Shown piece by piece: positions 1 to 5,864 of a stretch of DNA of 5,881 bases. Within the stretch, counting starts at the first letter, position 1; the number at the start of each line of letters is the position of its first letter. The translations under genes were made by a program, and so were the position numbers. The notes below the pieces were generated by a model that was given only the letters and a program-made list of their open reading frames with translations, did no database searches and was not told the DNA's origin. The DNA is from Oscillospiraceae bacterium (GTDB taxonomy: Bacteria; Bacillota; Clostridia; Oscillospirales; Acutalibacteraceae): contig DOUO01000081.1 in the NCBI GenBank assembly GCA_003520555.1, positions 1 to 5,881 of the forward strand, given 5' to 3'.

Positions 1-21
1 CGCACCGGCATGTGGATTAAT

Positions 22-1056
22 ATGATAAAAGCAGGTATTGTAGGGGCAACAGGCTACGCCGGAGCGGAGCTTGTGCGTTTGCTTTACGCTCATCCCGAAG
101 CGGAAATTGCCGCAATAAGCTCGGTTTCCTTTGAGGGACAGGCTTTAAGCGACGTTTACCCGTCATATAAATTTTTAAACGATATGGTTTGTGAAAACAG
201 CGACGCCGTTGTTGACAAGAGCGACGTTGTTTTTGCCGCGCTTCCCCACGGACTTTCCCAGGAGCTTGCGGCTAAGTGCATGGAAAAGGGCAAGGCGTTT
301 ATTGACCTCGGCGCGGATTTCCGCCTGAAGAACGAGGACGAGTACACCGAATGGTACGGCGGCACGTTTTTGGACAAAAAGCTGCACGAGCAGAGCGTTT
401 ACGGACTGCCCGAATTTTTCAGGGACAGTATCAGGGGAAAAAGGCTCATCGCCAACCCCGGCTGCTACACAACCTGTTCGCCGCTTGCCATAGCGCCGGC
501 TGTCGTTAACGGACTTATTGAAACAAAGGGAATTATTTGCGACTGCAAAAGCGGAGTTACCGGCGCGGGCAGAAAGCCCACGCAGGGAAACCATTTTCCC
601 GAGCTTAACGAGGGCTTTCACGCTTACAAGGTGGCATCTCACCGCCACACTCCCGAAATTGAGCAAACTCTTTCAAGGCTCAGCGGCGAGGACGTAACAA
701 TAACCTTTGTTCCGCACCTTCTTCCCGTTAACCGCGGAATTTTGGCTACGGTTTACGCCGACATCAAGCCGGGCGTTACCTTTGAGCAAATCAGAGCGGC
801 TTACGAGGCTTACTACAAGGACGAGTTTTTTATCCGCCTGCTTGACGACGGCAAATGCGCCGACATTCACAACGTAAGGTATTCGAATTTCTGCGACATT
901 TCAATCCACCACGACAGTCGCGCGAACAAGCTTGTCGCCTGCGCGGCGATTGACAACATGGTTAAGGGCGCCGCGGGACAGGCAATACAGAATATGAATA
1001 TCATCTTCGGCATTGACGAAAAAACGGGCTTGGTAATTGTTCCGCCCGCGTTTTAA
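22..1056 (+). CDS. argC: N-acetyl-gamma-glutamyl-phosphate reductase (ArgC)
   Basis: Cytosolic NADPH-dependent enzyme that reduces N-acetylglutamyl phosphate to N-acetylglutamate semialdehyde, the third step of arginine synthesis. From the ATG at 22 the protein has 344 residues, the usual size of the long ArgC form. It opens with a Rossmann dinucleotide-binding motif, GIVGATGYAGAE (residues 5–16). The catalytic cysteine is C148 in NPGCYTT. The HRHTPEIE motif at 207–214 holds the conserved histidine; the 59-residue distance from C148 to H207 matches the Cys158/His217 pair I recall for the mycobacterial enzyme. VPHLLPVNRGI follows at about 230–240, and a conserved NMVKGAAGQA helix lies near 312–321. 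An in-frame ATG at 10 would add four residues (MWIN). I prefer 22 because ArgC proteins normally begin directly with MIK-x-GIVGATGY and GGA at 14–16 is a possible weak ribosome site. An 18-nt gap leads to argJ. Confidence 0.97.
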   Translation: MIKAGIVGATGYAGAELVRLLYAHPEAEIAAISSVSFEGQALSDVYPSYKFLNDMVCENSDAVVDKSDVVFAALPHGLSQELAAKCMEKGKAFIDLGADFRLKNEDEYTEWYGGTFLDKKLHEQSVYGLPEFFRDSIRGKRLIANPGCYTTCSPLAIAPAVVNGLIETKGIICDCKSGVTGAGRKPTQGNHFPELNEGFHAYKVASHRHTPEIEQTLSRLSGEDVTITFVPHLLPVNRGILATVYADIKPGVTFEQIRAAYEAYYKDEFFIRLLDDGKCADIHNVRYSNFCDISIHHDSRANKLVACAAIDNMVKGAAGQAIQNMNIIFGIDEKTGLVIVPPAF

Positions 1057-1074
1057 ACGATATAAGGATAAGCT

Positions 1075-2346
1075 ATGAATGATTTTAAATTTATTGAAGG
1101 CTCTGTAACTTCTCCGCTCGGTTTCACCGCAAACGGAGTATGCGCGGGAGTAAAAGCGTATACGAACGCAAGTCAGGCGGCGCTCAAAAACGAGCCGCTT
1201 TTGCCGCAGAACGGCAAGCGCGACCTCGCAATCATCTGCTGCGAAAAGCAGTGCAGCGCCGCGGCGATTTTTACAAAAAATCTGGTTAAGTCAGACACGA
1301 TATACGTAACTCAAAAGCACCTTGCGAACGGCAGGGCTCAGGCGGTTATAGTCAATTCGGGCAACGCCAACGCCTGCAATCCCGACGGATATGAAAAGGC
1401 AGAGGCAATGTGCGCTTTGGCGGCAAAGTCTTTGGGCATTAACGAGGACGACGTAATTGTAGCCTCAACGGGCGTAATAGGTCAGGCTTTGCCGATTGAA
1501 CCTATTGAAAAGGGAGTGCAGGCTCTGAAGGGCACGCTGTCAAAGGACGGCGGAACAAACGCCGCGGAAGCGATAATGACAACCGACACCGTAAAAAAGG
1601 AATGGGCGGTTCAGCTTACGCTTGACGGCAAAACCGTGACAATCGGCGGAATAGCGAAGGGCAGCGGCATGATTCACATCAACATGGGTACAACACTTTC
1701 GTTTGTTACCACCGATGCGGCTATTTCAGCCCAAATGCTGCGCGAAGCGCTTGCGCAGGCCGCCGATGTAAGCTATAATATGGTAAGCGTTGACGGGGAC
1801 ACCTCCACAAACGACACTCTGGCAATTATGGCTTCGGGTTTGGCGGGCAACGTCGAAATCACCGAAAAGAACGAAGCTTACGAGGCGTTTACGCAAGCCC
1901 TGACAGCCGCGTTTAAGCAGGTCGCAAGGAAGCTTGCGTCCGACGGCGAGGGCGCTACAAAGCTTGTTGTGTGCAGTGTGTGCGGCGCGAAGGACGAAAA
2001 AAACGCTAAAATAATAGCCAAAAGCATAATTTGCTCAAGCCTTGTAAAGGCGGCAATGTTCGGCGCGGACGCAAACTGCGGACGGATTTTGTGCGCAATC
2101 GGCTACAGCGGCGCCGAGGTTGACGTAAAGAAAATTGACGTTTCTTACCGCAGCGCGAAGGGCGAAATTCTTGTTTGCAGGGACGGCTTCGGACTTTGCT
2201 TTGACGAGGACAAGGCAAAGGAAATTTTGCTTGAAAATCAAATCGACATCATCGTGAAGCTGAGCGACGGAAACGGCAGCGCCGAAGCGTACGGCTGCGA
2301 CCTGACATATGATTACGTTAAAATAAACGGTGATTACAGAACATAA
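1075..2346 (+). CDS. argJ: ArgJ: glutamate N-acetyltransferase / ornithine acetyltransferase
   Basis: Transfers acetyl from N-acetylornithine to glutamate, regenerating N-acetylglutamate and releasing ornithine; bifunctional members also acetylate glutamate from acetyl-CoA. The precursor has 423 residues, normal for the family, and is expected to cleave itself before a threonine into alpha and beta chains. The cleavage region KGSGMIHINMGTTL (195–208) puts the nucleophile at T206, giving chains of about 205 and 218 residues. The STGVIG segment supplies the likely oxyanion-hole pair T132/G133, K195 precedes the cleavage region, E292 lies in SDGEGATK, and the C-terminal VKINGDYRT carries N418 and T423 with the spacing seen in the active site of known ArgJ. 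The cleavage site reads GTTL where ATML is commonest, and the protein has 14 cysteines. AAGGA at 1064–1068, 6 nt before the ATG, fixes the start. Whether it is mono- or bifunctional cannot be read with certainty. Confidence 0.97.
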   Translation: MNDFKFIEGSVTSPLGFTANGVCAGVKAYTNASQAALKNEPLLPQNGKRDLAIICCEKQCSAAAIFTKNLVKSDTIYVTQKHLANGRAQAVIVNSGNANACNPDGYEKAEAMCALAAKSLGINEDDVIVASTGVIGQALPIEPIEKGVQALKGTLSKDGGTNAAEAIMTTDTVKKEWAVQLTLDGKTVTIGGIAKGSGMIHINMGTTLSFVTTDAAISAQMLREALAQAADVSYNMVSVDGDTSTNDTLAIMASGLAGNVEITEKNEAYEAFTQALTAAFKQVARKLASDGEGATKLVVCSVCGAKDEKNAKIIAKSIICSSLVKAAMFGADANCGRILCAIGYSGAEVDVKKIDVSYRSAKGEILVCRDGFGLCFDEDKAKEILLENQIDIIVKLSDGNGSAEAYGCDLTYDYVKINGDYRT

Positions 2347-2351
2347 TTTTA

Positions 2352-2375
2352 AGTTCACGGTTAAGTGAACTGTGA
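2352..2375 (+). promoter_or_regulatory. Overlapping inverted repeats in the argJ–argB gap
   Basis: The 44-nt gap between argJ and argB, the longest in the operon, holds two mutually exclusive hairpins. The first is a perfect 7-bp inverted repeat, AGTTCAC (2352–2358) and GTGAACT (2365–2371), around a 6-nt loop. The second pairs TCACGGTT (2355–2362) with AACTGTGA (2368–2375) around a 5-nt loop, with one G·U wobble. Neither is followed by a T-run, so it is not an intrinsic terminator. The argB ribosome site (2379–2385) lies just downstream and stays unpaired in both. Possible roles are mRNA processing or stabilisation, tuning of argB translation, or a protein-binding palindrome. The pairing is seen directly; the role is inferred. 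Confidence 0.5.
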
Positions 2376-2378
2376 CCG

Positions 2379-2385
2379 AAGGTGA
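2379..2385 (+). promoter_or_regulatory. argB ribosome binding site (decides start)
   Basis: AAGGTGA is a near-consensus Shine-Dalgarno sequence placed 5 nt before the ATG at 2391. The in-frame GTG at 2382 lies inside this site and so cannot use it, which makes the ATG at 2391 the likely start of argB. Confidence 0.75.
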
Positions 2386-2390
2386 CATGT

Positions 2391-3245
2391 ATGGACAACG
2401 CAAATAGAGCGAAGGTTTTAATTCAGGCCATGCCTTATATCAAAAAATGGGCGGGCGAAACCATTGTCGTAAAATACGGCGGCAATGCCATGATAAATGA
2501 AAATCTTAAATCGGCTGTTATGAACGACCTCGTTTTGATGCAGCTTGTGGGAATAAACGTTGTGCTGGTTCACGGCGGCGGACCCGAAATCAACGCAATG
2601 CTGAACGCCGTGGGCAAGGAAAGCAAGTTTGAAAACGGAATGAGGGTTACCGACCGTGAAACCATTGACATTGTGCAGATGGTGCTTGCGGGCAAGGTCA
2701 ACAAAAGCCTTGTTCAGCTGCTTGAAAGCCACGGCGGCAAATCGCTTGGCTTTTGCGGTCTGGACGGCAGGCTTTTGATGGCGGACAAGCTTGTGAACGG
2801 CGCCGCGGATTTAGGCTTTGTCGGTGAAATCCGCGAGGTTAATCCCGAACCGATTGAAATGGCGATAAACGACGGTTATCTTCCTATTGTGGCCACCGTT
2901 GCCGGAGGCTATGACGGTAATGTTTACAATATTAACGCCGATTTGGCGGCGGCTCAAATCGCCGCGAAGCTGAATGCTAAAAAACTGATTTTAATGACCG
3001 ACATCAGAGGTCTTTTGAAGGACGTCAACGACCCCGAATCGCTTATTCCCGTGGTAAATGTCAGCGAAGTTCCCATGCTTAAGCGGGACGGGATTATCAA
3101 GGGCGGCATGATTCCGAAAATCGACTGCTGCGTCGAGGCCGTGCGCAACGGCGTAAACCGCGCGCACATCATTGACGGAACAATTGAACATTCAATTATT
3201 TTGGAGCTGTTCAGCGACGAAGGTATCGGAACAATGTTCTATTGA
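2391..3245 (+). CDS. argB: Acetylglutamate kinase (ArgB), arginine-sensitive type
   Basis: Phosphorylates N-acetylglutamate with ATP, the second and usually controlled step of the pathway. The product has 284 residues and belongs to the amino-acid kinase family. Visible motifs are KYGGNAM (28–34, phosphate binding and catalytic lysine K28), VHGGGPEI (60–67, glycine-rich loop), R85 in RVTD (substrate contact), NINADLAA (180–187) and IIKGGMIPK (235–243, second catalytic lysine K237). Before the kinase core there is a helix of about 20 residues (KVLIQAMPYIKKW), found in hexameric, arginine-inhibited enzymes and absent from the short arginine-insensitive E. coli type. Near the C-terminus, H259, E272 and G278 keep the spacing of the H268/E281/G287 arginine-site residues I recall for Pseudomonas aeruginosa. 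Feedback inhibition by arginine is therefore likely but inferred. The start is the ATG at 2391, not the GTG at 2382. A 15-nt gap leads to the GNAT gene. Confidence 0.97.
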   Translation: MDNANRAKVLIQAMPYIKKWAGETIVVKYGGNAMINENLKSAVMNDLVLMQLVGINVVLVHGGGPEINAMLNAVGKESKFENGMRVTDRETIDIVQMVLAGKVNKSLVQLLESHGGKSLGFCGLDGRLLMADKLVNGAADLGFVGEIREVNPEPIEMAINDGYLPIVATVAGGYDGNVYNINADLAAAQIAAKLNAKKLILMTDIRGLLKDVNDPESLIPVVNVSEVPMLKRDGIIKGGMIPKIDCCVEAVRNGVNRAHIIDGTIEHSIILELFSDEGIGTMFY

Positions 3246-3260
3246 TTTAAGGATGGGTAT

Positions 3261-3683
3261 ATGGAAATTCGACCGATGACAATTGACGATTACGACGAAA
3301 TTTTTGCCATGTGGCAAATCACCACAAAGCGCGCGCTTTCAAATGCCGACGAACGCAGTCAAATCGAGCGTTACCTCAACCGCAACAAGGGCATGAGTCA
3401 GGTCGCGGTAATTAACGGTAAAATCGTCGGCACCGTGCTTGCGGGACACGACGGCAGACGCGGCTTTATTCACCACATGGCGGTGCTTCCCGAATACCGC
3501 CGCAGGCACATAGGTCACAAGCTTGCCGAAAAGGCAATTGCCTGCATAGCTGCCGACGGGATTGACAAAACTCATATTTTCTGCTACCAAAACAACGAAA
3601 CAGGGCAGAATTTTTGGAGTGATTTCGGATTTGAGAAGCGTGACGACGTATTTGTCTTTTCATTCAACAACGAAAGAGGATAA
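3261..3683 (+). CDS. GNAT-family N-acetyltransferase within the arg operon (YpeA-like)
   Basis: A single-domain GNAT protein of 140 residues, predicted to transfer acetyl from acetyl-CoA to an amino group; the substrate is unknown. The fold reads in order: an N-terminal strand and helix (MEIRPMTIDDYDEIFAMW), the beta2–beta3 hairpin VAVINGKIVGTVLAGHDG (48–65), motif A with HHMAVLPEYRRRHIG (71–85), and motif B with the NNETGQNFWSDFGF segment (111–124). The NGKIVGTV…DGRRG stretch recalls the YpeA subfamily. The acetyl-CoA loop is R80-x-x-H83-x-G85, so the first glycine of the usual R-x-x-G-x-G is a histidine. AAGGA at 3249–3253 lies 7 nt before the start. Its place between argB and argD, 2 nt from argD and carrying argD's AGAGGA ribosome site in its 3' end, shows co-expression with arginine synthesis. 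It could be a small anaplerotic N-acetylglutamate synthase, an acetyltransferase for another amine, or a protein modifier. The family call is firm; the role is open. Confidence 0.9.
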   Translation: MEIRPMTIDDYDEIFAMWQITTKRALSNADERSQIERYLNRNKGMSQVAVINGKIVGTVLAGHDGRRGFIHHMAVLPEYRRRHIGHKLAEKAIACIAADGIDKTHIFCYQNNETGQNFWSDFGFEKRDDVFVFSFNNERG

Positions 3684-3685
3684 GC

Positions 3686-4855
3686 ATGAACACAAAAGAA
3701 AAAGATTTAAAATATATAATGCACACCTACGGCAGGTATGACGTTGCGCTGAAAAGCGGAAAAGGCGCGACAGCGTATGACGAGGACGGCAAAAAATACA
3801 TTGACGTCAGCTCGGGCATCGGCGTAAACAGCCTTGGCTACTGCGACGAGGGCTGGGTTGATGCCGTCGCAAAGCAGGCAGGAACAATTCAGCATATGTC
3901 AAATTATTTTTACAGCCGGCAGGCAAGCGACCTCGCGGAAAAGCTCTGCCGTCTGACGGGCATGTCAAAGGTGTGCTTCGGCAACAGCGGAGCGGAAGCA
4001 AACGAGTGCGCCATCAAAATCGCGCGCAAATACAGCTTTGACAAATACGGCAAGGGAAGAAATGAGATTATTACACTTAAAAACTCCTTTCACGGCAGAA
4101 CCGTGACAACGCTCTCCGCCACCGGTCAGGATGTTTTCCACAACTTCTTTTTTCCTTTTACCGAAGGCTTTGCGTATGCCGAGGCAAACGATATCGGCGC
4201 GCTGAAAAATACGTTTACAGACAAAACCTGCGCCGTTATGCTTGAGGTTATTCAGGGCGAAGGCGGCGTTAATATTCTTGACAAAGCATACGTAAAGGAG
4301 CTTGCCGACCTTTGCCGTGAACGCGACGTCCTTGTAATAATTGACGAGGTTCAAACGGGCGCAGGCAGAACCGGAAAGCTTTTTGCTTATGAAAACTACG
4401 GCATTTCACCCGATTTGGTAACGGCGGCAAAGGGCTTGGGCGGCGGATTGCCCATCGGTGTATGCATGTGTTCGGACAAGCTTAAGGACGTTATGTCGCC
4501 GTCAACCCACGGCACAACCTTCGGAGCTAACCCCGTTGTGTGCGCAGGCGCAAACTACGTAATTGACAGGATTGCGAACGAAGAATTTTTAAACGAGGTT
4601 AACTTAAAGGGAGAATACCTTGAATCAAAGCTTAAGGAGCTTGACGCGGTAAAAAGCGTTCGCCGCATGGGACTTATGATCGGCATTGAAATCGACGGCG
4701 ACGCTCATGAAATTGCCGCAAAATGCGTTAATAACGGACTTTTGATTATTACCGCGAAGGACTTGCTTAGAATGTTGCCTCCGCTGACAATTACAAAGCA
4801 GGAGCTTGACGAAGCAATCAGTATATTAAAATCCACATTAGAGGAGTGTAAATAA
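3686..4855 (+). CDS. argD: Acetylornithine aminotransferase (ArgD)
   Basis: PLP-dependent class-III aminotransferase that converts N-acetylglutamate semialdehyde and glutamate to N-acetylornithine and 2-oxoglutarate. The 389-residue length is typical. The phosphate-binding loop FGNSGAEANE is at 98–107 and the cofactor-stacking FHGRT at 135–139. IIDEVQTGAGRTG (218–230) supplies D220, which pairs with the pyridine nitrogen, and Q223. TAAKGLGGGLPIG (246–258) holds the PLP Schiff-base lysine K249. HGTTFGANP (275–283) and the substrate-carboxylate arginine R362 in LRMLPPLTI follow. Ornithine or succinyldiaminopimelate aminotransferases look alike, and some ArgD enzymes do both the arginine and lysine reactions; the operon decides for ArgD. 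The AGAGGA ribosome site at 3675–3680 is 5 nt upstream, inside the end of the GNAT gene. The TAA stop overlaps the argF ATG by one base (TAATG). Confidence 0.96.
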   Translation: MNTKEKDLKYIMHTYGRYDVALKSGKGATAYDEDGKKYIDVSSGIGVNSLGYCDEGWVDAVAKQAGTIQHMSNYFYSRQASDLAEKLCRLTGMSKVCFGNSGAEANECAIKIARKYSFDKYGKGRNEIITLKNSFHGRTVTTLSATGQDVFHNFFFPFTEGFAYAEANDIGALKNTFTDKTCAVMLEVIQGEGGVNILDKAYVKELADLCRERDVLVIIDEVQTGAGRTGKLFAYENYGISPDLVTAAKGLGGGLPIGVCMCSDKLKDVMSPSTHGTTFGANPVVCAGANYVIDRIANEEFLNEVNLKGEYLESKLKELDAVKSVRRMGLMIGIEIDGDAHEIAAKCVNNGLLIITAKDLLRMLPPLTITKQELDEAISILKSTLEECK

Positions 4856-5781
4856 TGAAACATCTTTTAAAGCTTGAGGACTGGTCGTCGGAACAGATAA
4901 TGAAAACCTTGAACCTTGCCGACCAGCTCAAATACGAGCAAAAGCACGGCATAGAACACAAACTGCTTGCCGGAAAAACCCTTGGCATGATTTTTGAGAA
5001 GTCCAGCACAAGAACCAGAGTTTCTTTTGAGGTCGGCATGACTCAGCTTGGCGGATATCCGCTGTTTTTAAGCTCGAACGACCTGCAAATCGGCAGAGGC
5101 GAGCCTGTTGAGGATACCGCGCGCGTGCTTTCGCGCTTCCTTGACGCGATTATGATAAGAACATTTGAGCAGAGCGAGGTTGAGGCGCTTGCCGAGTACG
5201 GTTCAATTCCGATTATCAACGGCCTGACCGACTACTGTCACCCCTGCCAGGTGCTTGCCGACCTTATGACAATCCGTGAGTTCAAGGGCAAGCTTGAAGG
5301 TCTTAAGATGTGCTTTATCGGCGACGGAAACAATATGATGAATTCGCTTATCGTAGGCGCGCTTCGCACCGGAATGAGCTTTTCCGCGGCGTGTCCCGAG
5401 GGCTACATGCCGCCCGAACACATTTTGGAATTCGGAAAGCAGTTCGGCGATAAGTTTGAAATTGTGCGCGATCCCAAGGAAGCCGCCAAGAACGCCGATG
5501 TTGTGCTTACCGACGTTTGGGCGTCAATGGGTCAGGAGGAAGAAAAGAAAATCCGTGAAGCCGCCTTTGAGGGTTATCAGGTTAACAAAGAGCTTATGGA
5601 GGTTGCCGACAGCGACTGCATGGTTCTGCACTGCCTGCCTGCTCACCGCGGCGAGGAAATTACCGCCGACGTTTTTGAGGCTCATGCCGATGAAATTTTT
5701 GAGGAAGCGGAAAACCGCCTTCACGCTCAAAAGGCTGTTTTGGTTGAGTGTCTGCTTGACAAACAGGACGAAGGAATTTGA
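4855..5781 (+). CDS. argF: Ornithine carbamoyltransferase (ArgF)
   Basis: Joins carbamoyl phosphate and L-ornithine to make citrulline; normally a cytosolic trimer. The 308-residue length is standard. The N-terminal carbamoyl-phosphate domain has the STRTR signature (51–55), an LQIGRGEPVEDTARVLSR segment (77–94) and HPCQ (129–132). The ornithine-binding domain has GDGNN (156–160), the DVWASMGQE loop (220–228) with the SMG motif of true ornithine enzymes, and HCLPAHRGEEI (259–269) with the catalytic cysteine C260. The SMG and HCLP motifs argue against putrescine or N-acetylornithine carbamoyltransferases. A strong GAGGAG ribosome site (4841–4846) within the end of argD sits 8 nt before the ATG, and the start overlaps the argD stop, so translation is probably coupled. 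It is the last gene before the terminator. A catabolic role (arcB) is unlikely, since no arginine deiminase or carbamate kinase gene is seen and all neighbours are biosynthetic. Confidence 0.97.
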   Translation: MKHLLKLEDWSSEQIMKTLNLADQLKYEQKHGIEHKLLAGKTLGMIFEKSSTRTRVSFEVGMTQLGGYPLFLSSNDLQIGRGEPVEDTARVLSRFLDAIMIRTFEQSEVEALAEYGSIPIINGLTDYCHPCQVLADLMTIREFKGKLEGLKMCFIGDGNNMMNSLIVGALRTGMSFSAACPEGYMPPEHILEFGKQFGDKFEIVRDPKEAAKNADVVLTDVWASMGQEEEKKIREAAFEGYQVNKELMEVADSDCMVLHCLPAHRGEEITADVFEAHADEIFEEAENRLHAQKAVLVECLLDKQDEGI

Positions 5782-5812
5782 TATTTGCCTTGTAATAAAA
5801 AAGATAGTAAAT

Positions 5813-5842
5813 AAGCCGCCGTCATTTGACAGCGGCTTTTTT
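5813..5842 (+). terminator. Rho-independent terminator of the arg operon
   Basis: A GC-rich hairpin lies 31 nt after the argF stop. AAGCCGC (5813–5819) pairs perfectly with GCGGCTT (5832–5838). After one C·A mismatch, GTC (5821–5823) pairs with GAC (5828–5830), closing an ATTT loop. Six T's (5837–5842) follow, the last four beyond the stem. This is a textbook intrinsic terminator and marks the end of the operon. On the opposite strand the stem is followed only by TTATTTAC, so reverse termination would be weak. Confidence 0.93.
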
Positions 5843-5843
5843 C

Positions 5844-5864
5844 ACTGCGTAAAACGTAGTTTTT
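5844..5864 (+). terminator. Possible second, weaker terminator hairpin
   Basis: One base after the first terminator, ACTGCGT (5844–5850) can pair with ACGTAGT (5854–5860), with one G·U pair and an AAA loop, followed by a T-run (5860–5864). It could be a back-up terminator catching read-through. The stem is short and AT-richer than the first, and chance pairing is possible. Confidence 0.4.

Noticed and set aside
10..21. ATG at 10 as the argC start
   Set aside because: It adds MWIN before the typical MIK-x-GIVGATGY N-terminus of the family and no ribosome site is visible before it; it cannot be fully excluded because only nine bases precede it.
175..666. 163-codon open frame on the minus strand opposite argC
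   Set aside because: It lies wholly within argC, has no recognisable domain and reflects the codon bias of the sense gene.
1751..1779. Possible internal promoter in argJ: TTGCGC, 17-nt spacer, TATAAT
   Set aside because: The -10 is perfect, but the -35 matches only three of six bases and the TATAAT falls in the ordinary codons for the Ser-Tyr-Asn segment; chance is the simpler explanation.
2382..2390. GTG as an earlier argB start adding three residues
   Set aside because: The GTG sits inside the AAGGTGA ribosome site that serves the ATG at 2391.
2035..2403. 122-codon minus-strand frame across the end of argJ and the argJ–argB gap
   Set aside because: It is mostly opposite conserved argJ sequence, its product resembles no family I know, and stop-poor antisense frames are common in these genes.
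3562..3590. TTGACA followed 17 nt later by TACCAA, upstream of argD
   Set aside because: TTGACA arises from the frequent Ile-Asp-Lys codon string and the -10 is poor.
3965..4354. 129-codon minus-strand frame opposite argD
   Set aside because: It is opposite the conserved PLP-enzyme core; the protein looks like an antisense translation without domain features.
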